A stretch of DNA of 64,000 nucleotides, from the NCBI RefSeq assembly GCF_030332225.1, contig NZ_JAOWIF010000043.1, forward strand, positions 62,001 to 126,000, given 5' to 3'. Below, piece by piece: positions 49,457 through 57,788 of this stretch. The DNA comes from Citrobacter sp. Cu233. GTDB taxonomy: Bacteria > Pseudomonadota > Gammaproteobacteria > Enterobacterales > Enterobacteriaceae. Under the pieces are notes generated by a model that worked only from the letters and a program-made list of their open reading frames with translations, searched no databases and was not told the DNA's origin. Numbering within the stretch: position 1 is the first letter of the stretch; each line of letters starts with the position of its first letter. The translations under genes were made by a program, and so were the position numbers.

Positions 49457-50527
49457 TTATTTACCCCAGTTGAGTGCAGGGGTGTGAACCGGTGCATCCC
49501 ATAAGCTCAGCGTTTCGTCATCCACTTGTAGCAGGGTGATTGAGAAACCGGTCATGTCCAGAGAGGTGCAGTAAGAGCCAATCAGGTTACGTTCGATGAC
49601 AATACCGGCATCCTGGCAACGGCTTTCAAGGCGGTTATACACGCCGAAGAGTTCAGACAGCGGTGTCGCACCGAGATTATTGACCAGCGCAATAACGCGA
49701 TCGCCGCTTTGTAGCGCGCGTTTGCTTTCTTTCCCTTCCTGCCATGCGCCCTGAACGTGATCCCAGTGACGCAGCGTACGACTGTAGTTGCCGTTTTCCA
49801 GCAGGGTGTCAAACATTTCATCCACAGTTTGATCAAGCGAAGAGAATGGACGGCGGTCAATGCCGGGTTCGCCGTGGATACCGACGCCGAACTCCATTTC
49901 GTTGTCCTGCAAGGTGAATGACGGTTGGCCGGCCGCCGGAACGGTACAGGCACCAATGGCAATCCCGATGGAATGACCCTGATTGTTCAACTGGCGCCCC
50001 AGTGCTGCGCAGGCATCCAGTGAGTCACCGCGTTCTGCGGCCGCACCGACCAGTTTTTCAATCAATACAGTATTGGCCACACCGCGACGACCGGCGGTGT
50101 ACAGACTGTCTTTCACCGCCACGTCATCATCCACGACCATCGTGGTGACTTTGATGCCGCTTTCGTGCAACAGCTCGGTTGCCGTTTCGAAGTTAAGAAT
50201 GTCGCCGGTGTAATTTTTGATGATCAGCAGAACGCCTTCGCCGCCGTCAATTTGCATGGCGCATTCAAACATTTTATCCGGCGTCGGCGAGGTGAAAATT
50301 TCACCCGGACAGGCACCGGAGAGCATACCCTGGCCAATGTAGCCGCAGTGCATTGGTTCATGGCCGCTACCACCACCGGAAAGCAGCGCCACCTTGCCTA
50401 TCACTGGCGCATCTGCGCGAGTGACATATACCGGGTCCTGGTGCAACGCCAGAGAAGGGTAGGCTTTTGCCAGCCCGGCGAGTTGTTCGTTCAGTACGTC
50501 TTCAACACGGTTGATCAATTTTTTCAT
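49457..50527 (-). CDS. dhaK: PTS-dependent dihydroxyacetone kinase, substrate-binding subunit DhaK
   Basis: This 356-residue protein equals E. coli DhaK in length. It binds dihydroxyacetone covalently through a hemiaminal with the His of GVGIHGEPG, and the glycine-rich [16 protein letters not shown] motif lines the site. It heads dhaKLM. In E. coli the activator gene dhaR is divergent just upstream; here no dhaR is present and a large palindrome (50679-50726) occupies the upstream region. Confidence 0.96.
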   Translation of the reverse strand: MKKLINRVEDVLNEQLAGLAKAYPSLALHQDPVYVTRADAPVIGKVALLSGGGSGHEPMHCGYIGQGMLSGACPGEIFTSPTPDKMFECAMQIDGGEGVLLIIKNYTGDILNFETATELLHESGIKVTTMVVDDDVAVKDSLYTAGRRGVANTVLIEKLVGAAAERGDSLDACAALGRQLNNQGHSIGIAIGACTVPAAGQPSFTLQDNEMEFGVGIHGEPGIDRRPFSSLDQTVDEMFDTLLENGNYSRTLRHWDHVQGAWQEGKESKRALQSGDRVIALVNNLGATPLSELFGVYNRLESRCQDAGIVIERNLIGSYCTSLDMTGFSITLLQVDDETLSLWDAPVHTPALNWGK

Positions 50528-50678
50528 TGTTTATGCTCCGCAGACAGTCCTGAGATGGCTGCACATATCAGGCAGACATCTGATGTAGGGTATCGGTTTG
50601 TACAGCGCCACGGCGACCTCTCGCTGCCGATAAGGTAATTTTGCACACGGGTAGTCAAAAGAAAATTGATGTGATTGG

Positions 50679-50726
50679 CGTTTCAATACGGAACATTGGT
50701 ATCTTGTAATGTTCCATATTGAAACG
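50679..50726. promoter_or_regulatory. Large inverted repeat upstream of dhaK
   Basis: CGTTTCAATACGGAACATT and its near-exact complement (18 of 19 bases) flank a 10-base AT-rich spacer, about 150-200 bp upstream of dhaK. The distance fits an enhancer-like activator site such as that of DhaR, an AAA+ regulator, whose gene is not adjacent. It could also serve the uncharacterised gene ending at 50804. No other gene lies in 50528-50803. Confidence 0.6.
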
Positions 50727-50803
50727 TTGTGGTGCATAAAACAGCGGAAGTGAGAGATGCGGCAAGGTTTATGCTGACGGCATCGTGAGTAAAACGTTAT
50801 TCC

Positions 50804-52954
50804 TTACTCTTCTTTGCCATTAAAATCGAAAAACCAGAACAAGATAAAACCAATAAAACCAAAAATCAGCAGAATAGCCAGGGTATAGACTTCATATCGT
50901 GCGGCATCTGCAGCAATCGCCTGTAGTGTGTCAATTGCCGGAGCTGGCTGCTCTTTGAATAGCATGAGTTGCCATTCATAAAGGTTTGTTGTTTTTATCT
51001 CTTTAATCGGTTCCCAAATATGGTTAGCCGCCGCGCCGAGTGCTAAAGCGGAAAACAGTGCGCCGTAAAGACGTTGGCGTTTTTCCTGACGCTGACTAAT
51101 CGCCTCGCGCATGAGCTGATCCAATTGCTCTATCTGCGTCATGAGCTCCTGGCGTTGTTCAGACAATCCCCATTGCCGCGAGAGATCTTCACTCAGTTGG
51201 TTATGCAGGGCATCGTTGCCAACCAAAGCCCCTTTATTCATGGCTTTTAGTGCCCGGGCTTTGGTTTCCAGCATCATTTTGGACCAGTCAGAGAGACGAC
51301 GAATTTTGCCCTTTCGGTTGTGCATTTGCTGCGATTCGAGCAGATCCCTGAGCCACTGTTCGATCTGTTGGGCAGAGTTCGCCAGAAAATTTTCATACTC
51401 ATGGCTGACATCCGCGACTGAAATAGCGGCTTTAATCAGTATCGCCAGATGTTTATCCTCTTCCTGGCGACAGAAGATCGTGACGCCATGACGGTGAGCG
51501 ACGACCAGAATATTGCTGTACCACTGGCAGTGGTACTCGCTGGCGGGGGGCAGATCAGCAGGACTCCGGACGACGCGCGTGCTATCGCTCTGTACTGCCA
51601 GCCAGGCATGGAAGGTGGGGGTGTCGATCATTCGCATCAGCGGCACGATCGTAATATCACCTCCCTCAGGGATGCGATGCTGATAGATACGAATGCATTT
51701 ACCCTTTGCGCGGCAATCAAGTTCGGGTAAAGCTATTGGTACAATGGCGTTATCAAGGTAACGGGTAAAATAATTATCCCAGATTGCAGGCAAAACGTCT
51801 TTTTGCCAGGTCAGTTTCGAGCCGGGCACTCCTGGCGCAAGCTGCTTCGGTGCCGCAATTAGCGTCATTCTGCCTTGATCGTCGTACCAGGGTTGGTTCG
51901 GTGCCCCTGGGATTAATGTATCGCTTCCGGCCAGGCGATAGCTTTCGAGAAAACGCGGAGTATCGTGCGGGCGTAGCCCTTGCCAGGCGGCATCTTCACG
52001 TTGTTCCAGAGTGGACCACAGGGCATCAAGGCGCGTCCCCTGAATGGGGTTGAGCGAAATAACGATATCATTGCCCGTGCCCACTTCTCGCGGGCGATAA
52101 ATGGCCAGCAACCCAAATCCATTGTGCGTCCAACTGCGTTCTTTATCGCAGCGCGCGAGAATTTTCAGCATCCCGGAAGGGAGCGTTTCGGTAATAAACA
52201 GCGCATCCACCACCGTTTGCCGCTGGCCTGTGCCGAGGTCCAGCAGGAGTTGGCAGGTCACCGAGCGCTTGATAACGTTTTGGTAAATCTGTTGCTCATA
52301 CGCCAGGTTTGCTATCGCACTTGCATAAAAATGCGTGTGCATGGGCAGAATGCCTGCGGTGGGATCCGGGTTGGCTATCATCATATCGCTCAACAGGTGC
52401 AGGCAGGCCAGTATGTTGTGGCGAACAACGGCAGTATCATCCATGGATTGCTCGCACAGGCTGCTATGCGCGAGGGCAGATAACAAGCAAGCGGCAGAAC
52501 GAGTTGTATCATCACCGTCCAGATAAATACCGTTTTCCCATGCGGTGACGTATTCCAGCCACGGGTGTGTTGATAGCGACAGCGAACCCGCCCCATCGAG
52601 ATGGTTCAAAAACAGCAACAGCGTAAAACAGGTATCCAGAGAGAAATCTTCGATAACGATTCGCTGTATTCCCTGGACACTTGAAAGTTTGCTGCGCCAT
52701 ACCGCCCATTGACGATCGTCGGCATTTGCCACCAGTTCACTCACCGAATTGTAGCGACCTGCACGGTATCCTTTGTTATTGAGCGCGACACCCTTTTGGC
52801 TTTCAGTATCATTGCCGTCGCCCAACCCGATCAGCAGGCTGCCTGTCGGTGCATCACGCTGCGACGGATTGAACTCAAAAGTAAACTGCGGCCATGCATT
52901 GTTGAATGCGAACATATAATTCTCTTTCGATGAATGCATTGTTGTATCGCTCAT
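50804..52954 (-). CDS. Uncharacterised protein with coiled coil and two C-terminal membrane helices
   Basis: This 716-residue protein is not one I can name. The first ~520 residues are soluble and mixed alpha/beta. A charged, helical, coiled-coil-like stretch (about 520-628) leads into two membrane helices (about 629-648 and 690-709), with a ~40-residue loop and a short charged tail, a layout like CorA-type proteins but without the GMN motif. N-terminal stretches such as RIVIEDFSLDTCFTLLLFL and WENGIYLDGDDTT are rich in Asp and could bind metal. Its start overlaps the HEPN gene stop (TAATG), so the two are translationally coupled and likely work together. Confidence 0.8.
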   Translation of the reverse strand: MSDTTMHSSKENYMFAFNNAWPQFTFEFNPSQRDAPTGSLLIGLGDGNDTESQKGVALNNKGYRAGRYNSVSELVANADDRQWAVWRSKLSSVQGIQRIVIEDFSLDTCFTLLLFLNHLDGAGSLSLSTHPWLEYVTAWENGIYLDGDDTTRSAACLLSALAHSSLCEQSMDDTAVVRHNILACLHLLSDMMIANPDPTAGILPMHTHFYASAIANLAYEQQIYQNVIKRSVTCQLLLDLGTGQRQTVVDALFITETLPSGMLKILARCDKERSWTHNGFGLLAIYRPREVGTGNDIVISLNPIQGTRLDALWSTLEQREDAAWQGLRPHDTPRFLESYRLAGSDTLIPGAPNQPWYDDQGRMTLIAAPKQLAPGVPGSKLTWQKDVLPAIWDNYFTRYLDNAIVPIALPELDCRAKGKCIRIYQHRIPEGGDITIVPLMRMIDTPTFHAWLAVQSDSTRVVRSPADLPPASEYHCQWYSNILVVAHRHGVTIFCRQEEDKHLAILIKAAISVADVSHEYENFLANSAQQIEQWLRDLLESQQMHNRKGKIRRLSDWSKMMLETKARALKAMNKGALVGNDALHNQLSEDLSRQWGLSEQRQELMTQIEQLDQLMREAISQRQEKRQRLYGALFSALALGAAANHIWEPIKEIKTTNLYEWQLMLFKEQPAPAIDTLQAIAADAARYEVYTLAILLIFGFIGFILFWFFDFNGKEE

Positions 52955-54813
52955 TATTTGACTACGTTATAAATAACCCGTTGTGAGCGGCTCAGGTCAT
53001 CGCCAATCGCAATATTGGGTTCATGGCTTTCTTGTTTTACGCAGTAGTTCTTAACCAGGCTTTTTAACTCCGCCCCATTGAGTGTGCCGAACATCAGACG
53101 CGTATTCAGTTCTTTCAATAGCACATCATGGAGTGAATAGGTGGTAGGTCTTTGCAGTGAAAACTGCGCCGCGTCTGCCAGCAACTCACGTGCATTATCG
53201 GCCATCAGACGGCGTTCACAGCGACCTGCAGGTTCATTTTTGGCCATTTCTTCATCATAAGCTTTCTTCTGGGCTTTCTCAAAATTAAGCGCGCTGTCCA
53301 GTTCCGCTTTAATACCCTGAACATCCCTGGCAGAAGAACAGAATGTTTTTAAATAACGAATCTGTATGGGGGTCAGCGTGCCATTGTGGCTCGCTTGTTG
53401 ACGTAATTTACCGGCCATTCTGAGGCAACCATTTTTTTCATCCATCAACGATGCTGACTGTAATAGAGCATTCAACGTTTCCTGGCGATCTTCCAGTAAT
53501 GCGGTTTCGGCATAATACAGTTTCCAGCGCATGCCTCCGGCAAGAAACAGATTAACAACCTGGGTATCACCGCGGTCGATAGCGGCGCGCAGATTTTTTT
53601 CATCCCAGGCAATGCCGATATTCGCCAGTTCTTTACGCGGATCGCTACTGGTTTCTTTTTTCGCACCGGCAACCGTTTTACCCACTTCCCCGAGATCGCT
53701 ACGGATGGACTCCGTATTCACCAGCGTCTTGGTTGAGGTTCCGAAAGTCAGTACCGAGCCAATAATAAGGATGACGATACCGCCCAGCGCCCAGGCTACT
53801 CGCTTGCGAATTATGCCCGTATCAATTTTGATTTTTCTAATACCCTGAGACTGAGCTACCAGGTCATCTTTAATTCCCTGAACGTCGCCGCCGAGATCTT
53901 CAATTTTTTGGGTGGTCCGTTCGAAATAGCGAGCAACCTCAGCATTGCTGTCATCAAAAAAACGATCAGGGTTAACTTTTACACGGCCTTCATCGAAGGC
54001 CTCCTGTACTGGCTCAGTAATTTCTCGGTAATAGTAATTCACCAATGTTGTTTGGACAGATGTTACCCGCTTATGATGCGCCAGACGGTTGCGAATTACG
54101 CGAATATCGTCAAGAAAGGTATTCAGTGTTCTACGTTTATCGTTAACAAAGCTGAGTAACGGGGTATATTGATAAAGTGGAGAATAGTGGATGGGATATT
54201 CGTCTTTATCAATAAACAGTGAGGCGAGTTCACTGAAAAGGGTACCGCTCAATACGTCATCACGATCGGCAACATTCAGCCATTTGTTTACACGTTCCTG
54301 ACCAAATAATTTGTTTAGGTGCTCAAGTAGGGTTTGTTGGTTATTGTACGCTTCATTAATTAAACTACGAATGGTCAGTTCTAATGCCCGTACCTGCTGC
54401 AAACTACGTAACTGCTTTTCTTCACCTTCGTTATGCAGCGTCGTTGAATAAGTTAATTGCGGCTGTTTTTCTCGCAAATATTCGAGCTGCCACAAAAAAC
54501 GCAACGCGGCAATGGTCAGGTTTCTGTCGGCAGGCTGGCCATTTGTATTTCTGCCGAGCCATTTGTTCAAGGTTCGTAATGCCGCAAGAAAGCTCGCCAT
54601 TTCCTGTTCGTTATAGTTAAATCGTGCCGCTACACTGTTCCAGTTCCCCAATTTCTCCCGGGCTTGATCAAGTGAATCATAAAACGTACCAGGCGAGAGT
54701 TGCGTGGGGGCTGGCATACCCAGCAGGGATAAGATTTGTGGAAATGCGCTGTCGAAAAGAGACAGGCAACGCGTAAAATCGTTGTGCTCAGAAGCAGATG
54801 AATGATCGACCAT
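52954..54813 (-). CDS. HEPN-motif membrane protein (STY4199-like)
   Basis: This 619-residue protein has a helical N-terminal half with the HEPN RNase motif R-N-x3-H at 241-246 (IRNRLAHH), a single membrane helix (about 339-359, ALGGIVILIIGSVLTFG) and a C-terminal part with an ankyrin-like repeat (about 404-450, LRAAIDRGDTQVVNLFLAGG) and several cysteines. It resembles proteins annotated in public genomes as STY4199-family HEPN proteins, as far as I recall. HEPN proteins often cut RNA in toxin, CRISPR and phage-defence systems. It overlaps the 716-residue partner by one base (TAATG). Target and trigger unknown. Confidence 0.8.
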   Translation of the reverse strand: MVDHSSASEHNDFTRCLSLFDSAFPQILSLLGMPAPTQLSPGTFYDSLDQAREKLGNWNSVAARFNYNEQEMASFLAALRTLNKWLGRNTNGQPADRNLTIAALRFLWQLEYLREKQPQLTYSTTLHNEGEEKQLRSLQQVRALELTIRSLINEAYNNQQTLLEHLNKLFGQERVNKWLNVADRDDVLSGTLFSELASLFIDKDEYPIHYSPLYQYTPLLSFVNDKRRTLNTFLDDIRVIRNRLAHHKRVTSVQTTLVNYYYREITEPVQEAFDEGRVKVNPDRFFDDSNAEVARYFERTTQKIEDLGGDVQGIKDDLVAQSQGIRKIKIDTGIIRKRVAWALGGIVILIIGSVLTFGTSTKTLVNTESIRSDLGEVGKTVAGAKKETSSDPRKELANIGIAWDEKNLRAAIDRGDTQVVNLFLAGGMRWKLYYAETALLEDRQETLNALLQSASLMDEKNGCLRMAGKLRQQASHNGTLTPIQIRYLKTFCSSARDVQGIKAELDSALNFEKAQKKAYDEEMAKNEPAGRCERRLMADNARELLADAAQFSLQRPTTYSLHDVLLKELNTRLMFGTLNGAELKSLVKNYCVKQESHEPNIAIGDDLSRSQRVIYNVVK

Positions 54814-54978
54814 TATATTCTCACGTGGTTATTCGCTGAGTTTTCCCGGCCCGATCTAATCGCACTGTGTCAGGCAACTTTCCCTGCAGCCAGAATGCCA
54901 TAATTCGATAATTATTCGGGATTTTTCATCCGTTCGTCAATATAAATGGGGGGCGTAAAATTGGTAGTAGACATTGCG

Positions 54979-55153
54979 GCCAATAATGCGTTGCTATGCG
55001 TTCTTAACGCAAATTATGGTTGCTGCGAGGGAATTTAATGTTTATTGGCTAACAACGCACGCAGATATTTGGTAAGTAAAATGCAGAAAGCGGGGCGGAT
55101 TAATCAGGAGACTACGCGCCAATAATGCCACAAATAATGCCGCATTATTGGCG
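54979..55153. repeat. Repeated CCAATAATGC motif with dyads, upstream of the HEPN operon
   Basis: GCCAATAATGCG occurs at 54979-54990. A perfect 12-bp dyad, CGCCAATAATGC at 55117-55128 and GCATTATTGGCG at 55142-55153, follows, and its loop holds another copy so that AATAATGCCGCATTATT is itself a palindrome. The 396-bp stretch 54814-55209 holds no gene that I can see; these repeats look like clustered operator sites. Terminator use for the upstream gdh gene is less likely because no T-tract follows. Confidence 0.5.
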
Positions 55154-55209
55154 TAACTCACGACTGGCGTTTATCGTCGGCCAAAAACGTTGACGTATCT
55201 GCAGTCGTA

Positions 55210-56484
55210 TTATCCCGGATAAATACCGCGGTCTTTACGTGCCAGCAGGATACGCTCGCAGGCCACAATATAGGCGGCTGTACGCAATGAGCAGGATTTC
55301 TCCGCCGCTTTCTCCCATACATGAACCATCGCATCGGTCATGATTTTATCCATGCGGTTGTTGATCTCTTCTTCGCTCCAGAAGAAGCTGGCCATGTCCT
55401 GAACCCATTCGAAGTAGCTGACGGTGACGCCGCCTGCGTTACATACGACGTCAGGTACCACGATGATACCGCGGCTTGCCAGCATATCATCGGCATCCGG
55501 GTAAGTTGGGCCGTTAGCGCCCTCAAGCACCAGTTTACAGGTCAGTATTTCTGCACGCTGACGGGTAATCTGTCCTTCCAGTGCGGCAGGGATCAGGATA
55601 TCCATCTCCACGCTCCAGAAGGCTTCGCTGGCGATAGTTTCTGCCCCCGGGAAACCAGCAATCTGTTTGTGCTCCAACTGCCAGGCGGTCAATGCGGTCA
55701 TGTCGATCCCGGTGGTGTTAAACAGGGTGGCAGTGTGATCCTGAATGGCAACGACGCGCGCGCCAGCACTGGCGAACAGGCGAGCCGCTTCACTGCCGAC
55801 ATTACCAAAGCCTTGTACCGCTACGCGCGCGCCTTCAACGTCGATGTTGGCACGACGAGCCACTTCCAGACCGCTGACGAACACGCCACGACCCGTCGCT
55901 TTATCACGACCCAACGAACCGCCAAGGTGGATAGGTTTACCGGTGACCACGCTGGTTACGGTGGTGCCGTGGTTCATGGAGTAGGTATCCATCATCCATG
56001 CCATCACTTTGCCGTTGGTGCCGACATCCGGCGCAGGAATATCTTTTTGCGGCCCAATGATAATGCCGATTTCACTGGTATAGCGACGGGTCAAACGCTC
56101 CAGTTCACCCTCAGACAGCGAGAACGGGTCGACGCGAACGCCACCTTTGGCACCGCCGTACGGCAGATTCAGTGCGGCACATTTGATGGTCATCCAGGCG
56201 GAAAGGGCCATCACTTCATTAAGATCAACATCAGGATGATAACGCACACCGCCTTTTCCCGGACCGCGGGAGAGGTTGTGCTGTACACGATATCCTTCGA
56301 AATGGCGAATAGTGCCGTCATCCATCTGCACCGGAATATCGACAATGAGTGCGCGTTTCGGGTGGCGCAGGGTATCCACCCAATGGGAAAGTTCGCCCAG
56401 GTAAGGGGCCACACGCTCGATTTGTTGCAGGTAGGTATTCCAGGCAGATGTGCTGCTATCTGAAGCGTAAGATAACTTATCCAT
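55210..56484 (-). CDS. Glutamate dehydrogenase, 424-residue type
   Basis: This 424-residue Glu/Leu/Phe/Val dehydrogenase interconverts glutamate and 2-oxoglutarate plus ammonia. Substrate and catalytic Lys motifs are [11 protein letters not shown] and [10 protein letters not shown], and the nucleotide domain has [15 protein letters not shown]. It differs from the 447-residue NADP-type GdhA of E. coli and resembles the extra Salmonella enzyme STM1795, which lies beside treA. Cofactor choice cannot be read with certainty. Position near hut genes fits a role in glutamate use, since histidine degradation ends in glutamate. Confidence 0.93.
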   Translation of the reverse strand: MDKLSYASDSSTSAWNTYLQQIERVAPYLGELSHWVDTLRHPKRALIVDIPVQMDDGTIRHFEGYRVQHNLSRGPGKGGVRYHPDVDLNEVMALSAWMTIKCAALNLPYGGAKGGVRVDPFSLSEGELERLTRRYTSEIGIIIGPQKDIPAPDVGTNGKVMAWMMDTYSMNHGTTVTSVVTGKPIHLGGSLGRDKATGRGVFVSGLEVARRANIDVEGARVAVQGFGNVGSEAARLFASAGARVVAIQDHTATLFNTTGIDMTALTAWQLEHKQIAGFPGAETIASEAFWSVEMDILIPAALEGQITRQRAEILTCKLVLEGANGPTYPDADDMLASRGIIVVPDVVCNAGGVTVSYFEWVQDMASFFWSEEEINNRMDKIMTDAMVHVWEKAAEKSCSLRTAAYIVACERILLARKDRGIYPG

Positions 56485-56806
56485 GATAAACCTTAGTTAT
56501 AAAAGTAATATGTTCTTAATTTGGCCGTGGTATACAGTGGATCTCACCATATAAACTTAAATTTAACATTTTTTTCAAGAAACGGCCTGTCCTCCAGTCC
56601 CCTCATTACCCTATAAAAAACAGGAGAATTACGCGTTAAGTGAATAATTATCTATTGATTCTGAGAATATTTGCGGTCGGGTGGCTACTCAGGCATTTAA
56701 TATGCATGGCGCATGAGAATGACTATTTGTCAGATTTATGATGCACCTCTAAAAGTAAATAAAATGATAATTATTTGTGTTTTCTTGATTGCATTTTAGT
56801 GGCGGG
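56485..56806. other. Intergenic region between the pilus operon and gdh
   Basis: This 322-bp AT-rich stretch must hold the promoter of the downstream glutamate dehydrogenase gene. I see no open frame with a ribosome site, no clear terminator for the pilus operon and no recognisable operator. Confidence 0.5.
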
Positions 56807-57775
56807 TCAGTAGGTCACTGAGATGGTGACGGTGTCTGCATAGTTGTCGGGCGTGTAGTTCGCGCTGGGAACAGTGGCATACACTGAATACGGCGTAGCT
56901 GAACCGGTGCCTGTGCCTGTAACGGTATTGAGCGAGGTGTTGCCCCACACTGTACCGGAAGGCCCAGGCGTTGAGCTGAGTTGATAGGGGACTTTATCGC
57001 TGTTTGCCCCCGTTCCGCTCATCACGCCGCTGCCTGCAGTATTGCCGTTGGAGGGTTGTAGTCCAATGGTATAAGGGGTGTTATTGGTGCATGCCACCCC
57101 GATGGTATTTGATGCTGTCGCATTGCGCTGGGTTGCCTTCACCGGGGTAAAACTAATGTTAGTGGCCGAGGTGATATTGCACTGTTTGCTGACAGTGGCT
57201 GATACGGTGAAGGGGAGTCTGGCGGCAACGGTATCACCACACGTGGTGGGCGGAATAACTAATCCAGGGTTGAGGGTGATAAGCGCCGTTGCTGCCGTAA
57301 AGTTATCCTGATAGCTCCCGGGGACTGCAGAGGTTTGCGGAGTGACGAGCTGAGCGGATACTGTCAGTGAACCGGTCACTGGGATCAAATTGAGCAAGTT
57401 AAGCTGTACCATGGGAAACGTGGTTCCGCTCTGATACTGACTCCCCCAGATTTTACTGTGCCCGGCATCCTGATATAGCTGATAGCTCAACGTTCTGGCA
57501 GGTGTGCCGCTTAACGACATATTCCGTGTTGCCACCTGACCGCTGACGGCTGATGCGCCAATATTAAAACAGAGGTTAATCCCCGCCAGTACGTCGGTCA
57601 CTTCTTTTGCGCAAGTCCAGGTAAAGGTCATTGAGGTCGTTGCGCCAGTTGATGACAACGGGTCCACTGCACCAAAACTAATTGGTTGGACGTTACTTAC
57701 GGAACAGATTACCGCATGGCTTATCCCCGGACAGACGAGGAGTGTAGCGATCAGCAGCAGCTGTCTTAATCTCAT
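56807..57775 (-). CDS. Archaic pilus tip adhesin, two spore-coat-U domains
   Basis: This 322-residue secreted protein has a signal peptide (MRLRQLLLIATLLVCPGISHA) and two SCPU-type domains (about 22-175 and 185-322). Its C-terminal half shares TPYTIGLQPSNGNTAG and the terminal YADTVTISVTY with the pilin encoded at 60867, and paired cysteines are present in both halves. Being last in the operon and two-domain, it corresponds to CsuE-type tip adhesins. It starts 13 bp after the usher stop. Confidence 0.85.
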   Translation of the reverse strand: MRLRQLLLIATLLVCPGISHAVICSVSNVQPISFGAVDPLSSTGATTSMTFTWTCAKEVTDVLAGINLCFNIGASAVSGQVATRNMSLSGTPARTLSYQLYQDAGHSKIWGSQYQSGTTFPMVQLNLLNLIPVTGSLTVSAQLVTPQTSAVPGSYQDNFTAATALITLNPGLVIPPTTCGDTVAARLPFTVSATVSKQCNITSATNISFTPVKATQRNATASNTIGVACTNNTPYTIGLQPSNGNTAGSGVMSGTGANSDKVPYQLSSTPGPSGTVWGNTSLNTVTGTGTGSATPYSVYATVPSANYTPDNYADTVTISVTY

Positions 57776-57788
57776 GAATGAACTCCTG

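Noticed and set aside
50804-54813. A mobile island carrying the HEPN pair
   Set aside because: No integrase, transposase, tRNA target or flanking direct repeat was seen.
55321-56463. A 380-codon open frame on the plus strand opposite the glutamate dehydrogenase gene
   Set aside because: It is antisense to a highly conserved gene, is rich in His, Arg and Thr as shadow frames are, and resembles no family.
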